NCBI GenBank assembly: GCA_009809945.1
Contig: WTPW01002537.1
Location: forward strand, 1-64,000
Origin: Gigaspora margarita
Lineage: Eukaryota; Glomeromycota; Glomeromycetes; Diversisporales; Gigasporaceae
Reading direction: 5' to 3'
DNA length: 64,000 bases
Shown here one piece after another: positions 23,578-34,429 of the stretch. The notes under the pieces were generated by a model. The model worked only from the letters and a program-made list of their open reading frames with translations, was not told the DNA's origin and did not search any database. How positions within the stretch are numbered: the first letter of the stretch is position 1; each line of letters begins with the position of its first letter. The translations under genes were made by a program, and so were the position numbers.

Positions 23578-24934
23578 ATGTCCAAACTTTCTTATGTCAA
23601 ATGGGTTGAAACTGCTATTAAAGAGTAATTTATTAACCTCTTGAATATAGTTCTTTTAACATTTTCAAGAAAATTGACAGTGGGGAGTTCGGTAACGTAT
23701 ATAGTGCTCATTCAGAACTTTGGGAATTGTAGCAATAAAGAAATTACATCAGGATTTCGATGATGATGAAAATACTGTTGATAAATTTATCAGAGAAGTA
23801 CTGTATAATTTTTGTAATGTTTTTTTTATGGCTATTGTTGATTATTATTCTTCTAAATATATTATCATAATTATTATTGCTTTGAAATATTACTAAAATT
23901 GCTCGACATAAGAATATAATACAATGTTTTGGAATTGCTCAAGGTATGTCAGTTGATCAGGGTCACAGCCGCACCAATTCTTATTGGCTGAGTGCAATGG
24001 TCAAAAATTTTGGGTAATGAAATCCCATTAAGTGGATAATATTCCTGGGCTAATTTTTACCATAGAATGGGCCTATACAACAATAAATTCCTCGAAAAGT
24101 TAAAAAATCAAATATAGTAAAATTATTATGTAACTATAATATAAATCAAAATCGAGACAAAATTAGTGCTGCGACTGTGATATTAATCATCTGACCTCAC
24201 TTTTGGACGAACTAAATAAGCAATTGATTGAATTAACTGATAGAAGTTTAATTTAATCAGATCCCAAGACTATAGTTCTTTAATACGCAAATGACAGCGA
24301 TCTTCGAAATTATTTACAGGATCATTTTTCTCAATTAGATTGGCCAACTAAGATTAGGATGGCTAAGGAAATTTCACATGGAACTAATTGGTTACATAAA
24401 GAAAATATCGTTCATCGCGATCTTGTAAGATTTCTTTTTTTAACATTTATTTAACTATCAAGGCATAGTAATTTAATAGCAATAATATTTTTTAACATGA
24501 TAAAAATATATTGATACATGATAGTAGATTGATGATTACTGATTTTGGTCTATCTAAATCACTAAATACAGTAGCACAAAATCTATAACCGTTTCTGTAG
24601 GAATGTGTGCTTACATGGATCCACAATGGTTTCAGCATTATTTTAGTTTTAAGATATTAAATTTAACCGAGAAAAGCTATCTGATATCTACAGTATTGGT
24701 GTGATTTTCTGGGACTTTCAAGCGGAAGACCTCATTTTAAAGACATGACTCTTCCTGCGATAATTTTACATGTATCATCTTGTAAACAAGAATCACCAAT
24801 TGATGGAACATTAAATGATTTTATAAATCTTTACAACGATGCTTGGAATTATTATATTGATTCACGCCCTGACACAACAAAAATTCTTCGTAAACTTGAT
24901 TGTATTAGGCCTGTTAATCTATCTTGTCCGGACT
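23578..24934 (+). pseudogene. protein kinase pseudogene, copy X
   Basis: Readable kinase parts in order: start ATG at 23578 (KWVETAIKE, then a stop), the glycine-rich loop KIDSGEFGNVY near 23675, VAIKKL with the ATP-binding lysine near 23735, HKNIIQCFGIAQG near 23910, HRDL catalytic loop at about 24415, DFGLSKS near 24541, and a C-lobe end DSRPDTTKILRKLDCI near 24860-24905. Introns are recognisable after IAQG (GTATGT) and after HRDL (GTAAGA). Frameshifts at FGNVYSAHSEL and after DFGLSKSL and several stops show it is dead unless errors are numerous. It is the diverged twin of the kinase at 31.9-34.3 kb. Confidence 0.8.
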
Positions 24935-25132
24935 GACGGTCCTCAGTTCATCAAGGGATCAGGTCAGTCCGATTCTTTTTAGTTGTACCTAAGGCAGAAT
25001 ATATTGTTTTAGTTAAAACAGGCTTTCAGTGTCGATTATGAATATCCTAGTTTGTAAAGTTTAGTATAAGTGGGCAAAAACTTGATTCTCAGATGCTTGA
25101 TTAGGTTGAATGTATAAAATAAATGCAGATGA

Positions 25133-25612
25133 CCCGTGGGTCAATAGCTTAGTGGTTACTCTCCAGGTCCCAATCGCAAGGTCATTCGTTCGAGTCATAC
25201 TGGAGGGCGAAAAACTGTACTATGATCACGATTGAAAATTTAACCATATATCCCTTGGGACGCTATAAATAATGAAACTTCCGGTTAAATTCTGTTTGAA
25301 ACCAGAACACTCCAGAGAAAGGACACCTCAGGCGAAATTCCTGTCAAAATTAGGAAATCTCCGGTGAAATTTTGGTCGAAAATAGAACATTACTGGTTAA
25401 TTACGGTTGTAAACATCTAAACCAAAGCCCACACTGGGCATTGAATAGTCAAAAATATTAAAATGGCAATAAATCCTTAAATGTAGGGGACCTTACAATT
25501 AAGAAGGCCCCACTGATTAAATGAGTTAATGAAATTGTACGCCATATGGCGTCCTGTGGTGATCATGCCGGCAGGTTTAAAAAAAAAATTAAATAAATAA
25601 AAAAATAAATAC
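25133..25612 (+). mobile_element. tRNA-derived SINE
   Basis: The head resembles a tRNA gene: box A TAGCTTAGTGG at about 25147 and a box B-like GTTCGAGTC at about 25190, as used by RNA polymerase III. The body is less AT-rich than the surroundings and ends in an A-rich tail (about 25578-25612). Likely target duplications are AAATAAATGCAGAT on the left and AAATAAATACAGAT on the right (one mismatch). There is no ORF. It lies downstream of the kinase pseudogene. Confidence 0.75.
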
Positions 25613-25619
25613 AGATCAT

Positions 25620-26930
25620 ATCAATTATGTATATTAATATAGCAAGCAACCGGTTTAATCTATAACATCACGAAGTATATTTTTACATAAAGCTTTGTAG
25701 AAATGTTACATAAATTATATTTTAAAATTATAAATAGATTTATAAACCAATGTAGACTTACATTGCATAATTTATACATAAATATAATTATAAAAAAATT
25801 ATTTGGCAGTAAATTTTGAGGTAGGGCAAGAAATAGAGTTGGGGTTACGAAAGGAATATTTTTAATTAGTAATACAACAGGGAAAACCCTAGTAAAATTT
25901 TGAGATATTGATATTTTTTTCCTAAATTTATATGTATAAAAATTTATTTAATTTTATAATATATAAAGGTTACATAATTATATGTATAAAATTTATTAAT
26001 ATATAACATTTAAATAAAATTTTTAACTAAATTATATGATATATAAAAGTTATATATTTATAATACATAAATTTATTAAATGTATAATAAATAATATATA
26101 AAAACTAACATACATAATTTTTATGTAGTATTCTGAAATATTTATGTAAAGTTGTTGATCTATAAAAAAAAAAAAAAGACTTGGTGATGAATCATTTGAT
26201 GAACAAGTATTCTGAATGTAAATTTTTTTGCTTTATTATATCGGGACTAGTTTGTTAAACAAGGTTAGATTATACGTATAACAAATGAGTTTTATTAATA
26301 AAATTAAGAATTTATCAATTAAATTTGGCTTATTTTAACAAAAAAAAAAAAAATAAAAAATTTAAGTTTTGATATTTTCAACTATTTAAATTCACACAGA
26401 CTTATCACATATAGTTAGGGTTAATTACAAGTATATGGTTAACAAGGTATCACTTAGTATGTATTTGTGGACCATAATTATGAGATGTTCATATAATAAA
26501 TTACTAAAATTAAATATTGTTGTACGCATATACTACAAAGCAGCTTTAATTAATTACGTATAATGTATATAAGAAAAATTGCCTTGCAAATTTATTAATG
26601 CAAGTCTGCACGAAAAAAAAATATAAGCACGATAAATATTCATGAATTTAAATAACGTATATGATGTTTTAAACTCATTAACTCAATCAATCTACGTGTA
26701 AGGTCTTAGATATCAATTATTTCATCTTGCAGGATTTCGAATAGATAAAACTTATAAAATACTTAAAAATATATAATTCTTTGCGTATTAAAAGTTGCAT
26801 ATAAATAATAATAGGGTTTTTACTTAATTTTATCCAAATTTAAAGTAATTTAAAATCTTCATAAGAAACTAATATTATGATTTAGATAATATATGTATTA
26901 TATTATGATTAGTATAAAACTTAACATATA
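25620..26930. other. AT-rich intergenic sequence
   Basis: I see no gene. The stretch 25680-26130 has loose internal repetition around TATAAA/ATATAAAAGTTACATA words, and two poly(A) tracts occur near 26164 and 26340. No recognisable coding or RNA feature was found. Confidence 0.5.
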
Positions 26931-26939
26931 TGAGGAGAG

Positions 26940-27715
26940 ATTTAGAAGCTAAGGTAGTAAACACGAGTATTAAGAGAAATCAAAATTTAATCTTGTAGTT
27001 GATTGGTCCATTAGCTGAAATGGTTTTATATTGTCGAATATTTCGACATTTAATATTTAGGCGTGTCGAAATTCTAATTAATGCCGTAATCTAAATAATT
27101 CGAAATGTCTAAATTAAGAACAAATACCGACTATTTTTTTTGTACATATGTGCTAAATATTAAATGCCCTCCACTACGTTTCAGACAATTAATATTGGTA
27201 TTTTATTTAGTGCAGGATTTTTTTTTCCTTCTTTAAAAAAAAAAAAAAAAAGGCTAGACAATTTAGTACACTTGGTTACAATTATCGATATGGTGTTGAG
27301 ATTAAAAAAGACGAAAAGAAGGCTTTTGAATGTTATATGAAAGCAGTTGTGTTAGAAAATTCGGTTGTGATGAATGAAGTTAGTAATTCTTATTATTATG
27401 AAATTGGGGTATAAATAAATTTCCAGAAAGCATTTGAATATCGTATAGTCATGAAATAACACGCAAGGGTGTATTTTCGAATCTCGACCTAAATTAATAC
27501 TGAAATTCGAAATAATGCTCCTGCGCGTTATTTCGCAACTATACGGTATTATAAAAGATCAACTGATTTGGGATGATGCTATTGAATATTAAATATTGAC
27601 ATTCATTATGGATCTGGATTTGGGGTTGACAAAATAATAATAAAGCATTTGAATACTATAAAACTCTGCTAATCTGGGTCGAAGCAGCAATGAGTAATTT
27701 GCTTGATTTTAACAA
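26940..27715 (+). pseudogene. Sel1-repeat relic, copy Y
   Basis: This is the counterpart of 19980-20990. The best-preserved piece (27283-27415) reads YGVEIKKDEKKAFECYMKAV and on through ENSVVMNEVSNSYYYEIGV, a typical Sel1 repeat core (G-V-x-x-D-x-x-K-A-F-x-x-Y-x-K-A). A stop follows, then a second decayed repeat (NNNKAFEYYKTLL near 27640). It is clearly non-functional in this sequence. Confidence 0.75.
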
Positions 27716-27720
27716 AATGG

Positions 27721-27888
27721 TAAGACCGGACCAATTAAATTTGCTATTTTACATTATCCCCTAAGTCCCTACCACTCTCATAGTAAAAAAAAAAACAAAA
27801 ACACAAAATCCATATATATAACACTATAACCCCAACCATGAAGTAGAGGGGGTAATGTAAAACACAGAAATTAATTGGTATGACCTAA
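27721..27888. mobile_element. MITE (TAAGRCCGGACCAATTAAAT family), copy 2
   Basis: It has the same inverted termini as 21013-21172 and sits at the same position in the duplicated unit. It was therefore inherited through the duplication rather than inserted independently. Confidence 0.78.
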
Positions 27889-28149
27889 TTATCACTAATT
27901 TAGACATTTGGTAATGCTGTATAATGTATATTATTTTAGTCATTTATTTGGACATTTAGTCAAATTAAGTATTTTGACATTTCGACACGAAATTGTCTAA
28001 ATGTATGACTAAACAAATGTATATTATCGTTATATATGAATATCAGTATTTACATAAATTTTATATAATATTGTGTTAAAATTTTGGCAACATATCCATG
28101 ACTGGACACCCGGACTGTCCGTTGTACGTGTCACTATCCCATGACCACA

Positions 28150-28440
28150 TAAATTTTATTTTGGGGAATTTACATTTAAGGGCCCGAAAATGAAAATAAT
28201 TACACATAAGGACCAAAATGAAAATATACATATGGGACCCCCACAGCAAAAGGGGGATGGGCCAAAAAAATTCGAAATTTAAATTTTATAATAATTTTAT
28301 TCTAATCAATCTAATTCTTCAAGATATTGAATTTATTTAAAACCATTTTTTTTGCCCTATCCCCCCTTTTGCTGTGGGGATCCCATATAAAGGCCCAAAT
28401 ATAGAAAAACATTACAATTAAGGCCCAAATTTATCGTAAA
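28150..28440. mobile_element. MITE with an inner CCCCACAGCAAAAGGGGG arm
   Basis: ATGGGACCCCCACAGCAAAA near 28229 is inverted near 28385, whose reverse complement reads ATGGGATCCCCACAGCAAAG. The outer flanks (TTTAAGGGCCC / GGGCCTTAAT-like) are also inverted. It is absent from the matching place in copy X (about 21460). Confidence 0.7.
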
Positions 28441-29493
28441 TAATTAAATTTAGCAATAAGTTTTTAATATTTGAAATCAGTATTGCATTTATTTTATTAG
28501 CGCCTTGCATGTAAAATTGTAACTACTTTAGCCAATTTTTAAAAGTAATTTAACTTTACGAATATAAATGAGTTTTTGCGGTTTAAATATCTTCACAAAA
28601 ATATAAAGCATGTTTTATAACTAGTCTTGGTATAGGATAGACTTATTAGTTTAGATGATATTAATAAATATCGTGCTTAACCTAGTCGAACTTATCATGG
28701 TTAAAAGAAAGGTTCATTAAGCAAAAAAGGGTATAGAATATAAAATGTATAAAGTAATACATATATACAATGATGATGTTCAAAGAACCATCATAACGCA
28801 AAGTTACTTTGGCCCTTAATTTGAAAATTTTTCAAAATTTGAGCTTCTAAATTAAAATAGCATGTGCAACGTAAAGTCTTGTGAACAAACATAGCCGCAG
28901 ACTAAATTCTTATTAGCAACACTGCTATGTTTAAATAAACTACGGGTATGATCATAGAGACAGCACTGCAATAATTCATTAAATCACTTTTAAGGAATTT
29001 TAAAGATTTACTAAGTACTGTAAATTTGCCTAGACCTTTTTTTTAAACAGTTCCAAGTCTAAATTAGAACGATAATTTAGAGTTGTGTAATCGAAAATCT
29101 TACATTAAAAAATCGAACAAGATCACTGCATATATACTGACGCGAAAATGATTTGTGGATCATTCATAAGAAAGATTTCTACATACATTTATTCATAGAA
29201 AATACGCCTTTACTCTGCCGATATTCAAAAAGTACAAAAATCATCGTATAAAACGACAGAGTACTATTATATAGTTTAGAATGCCAAAAATCATATAGTT
29301 GTGAAATATATATATATATATCAATATATCACAATTCACTGAGATGCCTTTATTGTTAACAAAATCGGAATAATAATTTTTAAGAAGCTTCACATAAAAA
29401 AACTTTTCACATAATTCAATCAAAGAAAATTATCCAATTCCACAAATTTGCTATAAATTTACTATTTTTAGTATTTTTAATAATTAAATTGAA
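28441..29493. other. intergenic sequence duplicated from 22.1-23.3 kb
   Basis: From about 28865 to 29490 this aligns by eye with 22150-22310 and 22890-23330 (for example the GAGACAGMACT...AATTCATT and ATAAAACGACAGAGTACTAT segments). No conserved open frame is present in either copy, so this is read as non-coding flank of the duplicated Sel1-kinase unit. Confidence 0.55.
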
Positions 29494-29560
29494 AAGCCTG
29501 TCAACGAAGTGACAGGGCGATCATTATTGCGAGATCAGATGACTTTATGACCGATCACGT

Positions 29561-30104
29561 TGAGGAATCGGAGAATCGGTCGGTCGATCGTCCCGCAGCA
29601 AACGGGTCACCGACCACGTGATTCCGTAGCGAATAACGAAAGGATTTATTCGAGAGAGGCGTGTTAGATTTGGCGAGTGGTTAATAAAGGAATGTGATTT
29701 ATAATATTTATGACTTAGGTATTTTATTATTTAGGCAAAGTTGGAACTTCAATCCCGTTCCCCAAGGGCCAAAAGGCCTTTATTTATAATCATTATTTTT
29801 ATTTCCAAGAACTACCATTACTACCGAAATCTCCTATAAACCCTAAAAGGCTCTTATTGTCGAAGTCCTCTAAAAGTCCAACAATGACAGTATTGCCATT
29901 ATCCCCCATTTTCTCCGAGTTGTCGATTCCAAATCTTCCTCCAGAAACGGCGATTCCGGGTTTTCTGGCCGGCACAACCTAAATAAGAAATACCCGGTGT
30001 CACGAGGCACGTGTCGGTACGCCAAAAGAGGTCTATACATAGGGCCGGGCTGCGATGTGGGAACTGCAGGGGCAGGGGCTACAGGTCACGTTTCCGGTCT
30101 CACA
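29561..30104. mobile_element. solo LTR
   Basis: The 544-bp insert starts TGAGGAATCGG and ends GGTCTCACA, with the TG...CA ends of an LTR, and is flanked by the direct repeat ACGT (29557-29560, 30105-30108). The two sister elements (30815 region and 33810 region, inverse strand) have an uninterrupted sequence here, so they are empty sites. No internal retrotransposon genes are present, hence a solo LTR. The short open frame across the right end is not a gene. Confidence 0.7.
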
Positions 30105-30445
30105 ACGTACAGGTTTTGTTATGTATCCTTTTATGGTTATTCTTTGATTATTGTCGTGAGATTTTGTAACTTGTTTTTACAGGTAATTTCAGATTTGCAT
30201 ATGATTTTGATATTCACATGGTTATGATTATTGTTAGATCGATAATGAGGGTAAGGGATAATGACTGTGGCCAAGTATGAACCAGTGATACGGGAGGAGT
30301 ATTTAAGGCCAAGAATTTCAGTAAAGAAGGTTATCTTTCTTTTCGCTATCGCTCGCCTTGTGAAGGCTGGCTCTATCTCCCTCCCTTACCCACCCGAATT
30401 CAAGCAAGCAGTGTTGTTTCTTTTGTTATATCAGGCTCCACGGCT

Positions 30446-30740
30446 GCATTAGCAGTGCAAGGACCTGTAGTGTACCTGGCTCCACGGCTGCAAGTGGCAG
30501 TGCAAGGACCAGAGGTAGTTTGCTCCACGGCTGCAAGTGGCAGTACAAGGACCTGTAGTATGTATACCTGGCTCCACGGCTGCAAGTGGCAGTGCAAGGA
30601 CCAGAGGTAGTTGGCTCCGCGGCTGCAAGTGGCAGTGCAAGGACCTGTTTTGTACCTGGCTCCACGGCTGCAAGTGGCAGTGCAAGGACCAGTTGTTGTA
30701 TTTGGCTTCACGGCTGAAAGTGGCAGTGCAAGGACCAGTA
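30446..30740. repeat. GC-rich minisatellite, array in copy A
   Basis: About seven units share the core GCTGCAAGTGGCAGTGCAAG preceded by GGCTCCACG. They are separated by alternating spacers (AGAGGTAGTT, TGTAGTGTACCT, AGTTGTTGTATTT types). Unit lengths often keep a multiple of three, which opens overlapping frames on both strands. I do not regard these as genes. Confidence 0.85.
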
Positions 30741-30744
30741 TAAT

Positions 30745-31640
30745 GAAAAGCCTGTTAACAAAGTTACAGGGCAATCATTATTGCGAGATCAGATGACTTT
30801 ATGACCGATCATGTACAGGTTTTGTTATGTATCCTTTTATGGTTATTCTTTGATTATTGTTGTAAGATTTTGTAACTTGTAGGTAAGCGATAATGACTGT
30901 GACCAAGTATGAACCAGTGATACGGGAGGTGTATTTAAGGCCAAGAACCTCAGTGAAGAAGGTTATCTGTCTTTTCGCTATCACTCGCCTTGTGAAGGCT
31001 GGTTCTATCACCCTCCCTTACCCACCCTAATTCAAGCAAGCAGTGTTGTTTCTTTTGTGATATCAGGCTCCACGGCTGCATTAGAGTGCAAGGACCTGTA
31101 GTATGTATACCTGGCTCCACGGCTGCAAGTGGCAGTGCAAGGACCAGAGGTAGTTGGCTCCGCGGCTGCAAGTGCAGTGCAAGGACCTGTGTACCTGCTC
31201 CACGGCTGCAAGTGACAGTGCAAGGACCAGAGGTAGTTGGATCCGCGGCTGCAAGTGGCAGTGCAAGGACTGTTGTTGTATTTGGCTCCACGGTTGCAAG
31301 TGGCAGTGCAAGGACCAGTTGTTGTATGGGCTCCACGGCTGCAAGTGGTAGTGCAAGGACCATAAGAATGAACCTCGCTCATACCGGCAGGAACACGTTA
31401 CCGATTCTCTTTTTAGCTATAGGAAGATTCGACGGTTTCCCTCTATATGAAGGCATCATAGGTGTCCATTTCGTTTGCTGTTGTGATGAATGCATGTCGC
31501 TATGGTGGAAAATGTGATTATGTATATTAGAGCCAATAAGGGTAGCGAGCCCTTATCCCATATGTTTTTCAGATTTGTAAATAAAATCATTCAGTTTTTT
31601 GTATAAAGTCAGCTGATCTAGCAATAATAATTTAAAAAGG
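30745..31640 (+). mobile_element. minisatellite-bearing TIR element, copy B (complete)
   Basis: The head AAAAGCCTGTTAACAAAGTT and TIR ATTATTGCGAGATCAGATGA are at the left. The right end ATAAAGTCAGCTGATCTAGC is the inverted TIR (reverse complement ATTATTGCTAGATCAGCTGA). The interior has the minisatellite and a unique tail (31370-31610) that is found inverted in copy C (32900-33100). No transposase is visible, so it is non-autonomous. Confidence 0.78.
31066..31365. repeat. GC-rich minisatellite, array in copy B
   Basis: It has the same core and the same kinds of alternating spacers as 30446-30740, in about seven units. The spacer order is similar between copies, which suggests the array was inherited with the element rather than expanded anew. 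Confidence 0.83.
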
Positions 31641-32844
31641 ATAAAATATTTCGGCAATTTATTATTTCCATAAGTATACATGAATGGAGTACAGTATTAT
31701 ATTAATGGTAAAATGTGAATGAAATTTTGTGTTCAAAAATATAAAACATTAATAATCAATATTCACGTAATTTGCATAATATTAATAAGCATTTTTATAT
31801 TTAATCTTTTCGGAAAAATTGTATTTTTTTTTATTTCTTTATCTTTAGCTAGTAGAATTATCTTAAAAAGAACAAAATAATGCCCACACTTTCTTATGAA
31901 AAATGGCTTGAAACTGCCATTAACGAGTATTTCATTAAAGCTTTTGATTATAATTCTTTTTAACAATTTCAATAAAATTGGTAGGAAGGATTCGGTAATG
32001 TTTATAGAGCTCATTCAGAACTAACGGGAATTGTAGCAATAAAGAAATTACGTCAGGATTTCGATAATGATGAAAATACTGTTGACAAATTTATAATTTT
32101 TGTAATATTTTTACGGCTATTGTTGATTATCATTCTTCTAATATATTATAATAATGATTATAGCTTAGAAATATTACTAAAATTGCTCAACATAAGAATA
32201 TAATACAATTTTTTGGAATTGCTCAGGTATGTCAGACTTGTGCCGACCCCCAAAAAATGCGGGTCATATGATCAGAGACACCACCGCATCAATTCTAATT
32301 GACTGAGTGCAATGGTCATAATTTTGGGTAATGAACCCATTCAGTGAAAAATATTCCTGGGCTAATTTTACAATAGTTCGGGTCTATCTCACAAAAATTC
32401 CTAGAAAAAAATTAAAAAAATCCACTGTAGTGAAAAAATTATGTAACTATAATATAAATCAAAATCGAGGCAAAATAGGTGCTGTGGCAGTGATACTAAT
32501 CACCTGGCCTCATTTTTTGGGGTGAACACTTATAAATAAGCAATTAATAGAATTAACTGATATAATTTTAATTTAATCAGATCCCAAGACTAAAATATAC
32601 TGCATAGTTCTTCAATACGCAAATGACGGTGATCTTCGAAATTATTTACAGCCTCAATTTTCTGAATTAGATTGGCCAACTAAGATTAGGATGGCTAAGG
32701 AAATTTCACATGGAATCAATTGGTTACATAATGAAAATATCGTTCATCGCGATCTGGTAAGATTTATTTTTTTAATTATTATTAACAATCAAGACATAGT
32801 AATTTAATAACTTTAATATATATATTTAGCATAATAAAAATATT

Positions 32845-33885
32845 TATTATTGCTCGATCAGCTGACTTTATTCAAAAAAACTGAATGACTTTATTCACAA
32901 AATCTGAAAAACATATGGGATAAGGGCTCGCTACCCTTATTGGCTCTAATATACATGATCACATTTTCCACCATAGCGACGATCCGAAACTTCATATAGA
33001 GGGAAATCCGAAACTTCATACAGAGGGAAATCATTGAATCTTCTCATAGCTGAAAAGAGAATCGGTGACTATTTTCCTGCCGATATGAGCGAGGTTCATT
33101 CTTATGGTCCTTGAGCTGCCACTTGCAGCCGTGGAGCCAAATACAACAACTGGTCCTTGCACTGCCACTTGCAGCCATGGAGTCAAATACAAAAACTGGT
33201 CCTTGCGCTGCCACTTGCAACCGCGGAGCCAACTACCTCTGGTCCTTGCACTGCCACTTGCAGCCGTGGAGCCAGGTACACAANAGGTCCTTGCACTGCC
33301 ACTTGCAGCCGCNGAGCNAACTACCTCTGGTCCTTGNACTGCCACTTGCAGCCGTGGAGCCAGGTACACAACAGGTCCTTGCACTGCCACTTGCAGCCGC
33401 TGAGCCAACTACCTCTGGTCCTTGCACTGCCACTTGAGCCATGGAGTCAGGTACACTACAGGTCGTTGCACTGCTAATGCAGCCGTGGAGTCTGATCAAA
33501 CAAAAGAAACAACACTGCTTGCTTGACTTCGGGTGGGTAAGGGAGGGTGATAGAGCCAGCCTTCACAAGGCGAGCGATAGCGAAACGAAAGATAACCTTC
33601 TTCACTGAGATTCTCGGCCTTAAATACTCCTCCCGTATCACTGGTTCATACTTGGCCACAGTCATTGTCCCTTACCCTGTTATCGATCTAACAATAATCA
33701 TAACCATGTGAATATCAAAATCATATGCAAATCTGAAATTACTTGTAAATACAAGTTACAAAATCTCACGACAATAATCAAAGAATAACCATAAAAGGAT
33801 ACATAACAAAACCTGTACGTAATCGGTCATAAAGTCATCTGATCTCGCAATAATGATCGCCCTGTCACTCGTTGACAGGCTTTTC
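32845..33885 (-). mobile_element. minisatellite-bearing TIR element, copy C, in a kinase intron
   Basis: This is copy B in reverse orientation: left TIR TTGCTCGATCAGCTGACTTT, unique tail, minisatellite (33105-33490), leader, right TIR ending GATCTCGCAATAATGATCGC and CTGTCACTCGTTGACAGGC. The twin kinase at about 24510 is uninterrupted, which gives an empty site. Inserted in the intron after the HRDL exon, it could have been spliced out. Confidence 0.8.
33105..33490. repeat. GC-rich minisatellite, array in copy C
   Basis: About nine units of the same core lie in reverse orientation, with several ambiguous bases (33284-33337). The ambiguity suggests that the assembly had difficulty with unit number. 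Confidence 0.83.
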
Positions 33886-34429
33886 AATTGGTACATGATG
33901 ATAGATTGATGATTACAGATTTTGATCTATCTAAATCACTAAATAGCACAAAATCTATAACCATTTCTGGAGGAATGTATGCTTTTATGGATCCACTATG
34001 TTTTCAACAATATTTTAATTTTAAGGAAGATACTAAATTTAAACGAGAAAAGCTTTCTGATATCTACAGCCTTGGTGTGATTTTTTGGGAACTTTCAAGC
34101 GGAAGACCTCCTTTTAAAGGCATGACTCATCCTGCAATAATCTTACATATATCATCTGGTAAACGAAAATCACCAATTGATGGAACTCCAAATGATTTTC
34201 TAGAGAAGCTTAGAATAATTGTATGAATTCACGCCCTGACATAGCAAAAGTTCTTCGTAAACTGGATTGTATACGAATGGATTCGATTTATAGAGAAAGA
34301 AATTCAATAGGTTGTTATATTTTCTTTAAAAACGAAACCAAAAAATACATAAATTTTTAAATATAATACATATATTAACGATATTTAAATTTATTTAAAT
34401 ATATTTAATTATAGATGAAATCTTTCACG

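Larger units (their letters stand above)
29494..30744 (+). mobile_element. minisatellite-bearing TIR element, copy A (head-truncated partner of B)
   Basis: It starts AAAAGCCTGTCAACGAAGTG followed by the TIR ATTATTGCGAGATCAGATGA. The interior contains a TATCCTTTTATGGTTATTC segment, a GC-rich leader (about 30260-30420) and a minisatellite (30446-30735). The same head restarts at 30745, so A is a partial copy joined head-on to B. A solo LTR (29561-30104) interrupts it. The flanks show insertion: the duplicated unit at 23323-23341 has an empty site (AATTAAATTTTAAAAAGG). Confidence 0.75.
31880..34310 (+). pseudogene. protein kinase pseudogene, copy Y, fused upstream of the TPR array
   Basis: Kinase segments run in order: start ATG 31880 (LSYEKWLETAINEYFIKAF), GFGNVYRAHSEL near 31991, VAIKKLRQDFD near 32035, HKNIIQFFGIAQ near 32190, then exon 32580-32758 (TKIYCIVLQYANDGDLRNYL through WLHNENIVHRDL, the catalytic loop), then exon 33888-34310 (ITDFDLSKSL, YSLGVIFWELSSGRPPFKG, RPDIAKVLRKLDCI). 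The activation-segment DFG is DFD here, which would impair Mg binding. One-base frameshifts lie before and in the glycine-rich loop and a 10-base deletion near 34205 breaks the C-lobe. Minisatellite element C occupies the intron after HRDL. Kinase-TPR fusions are known in these fungi. I judge it dead or badly sequenced. Confidence 0.82.

Noticed and set aside
30400..31517. Overlapping open frames of 60-143 codons on both strands in the minisatellite (also 33031-33499)
   Set aside because: They arise because unit lengths are near multiples of three and the core lacks stops in several frames. No frame is conserved across copies.
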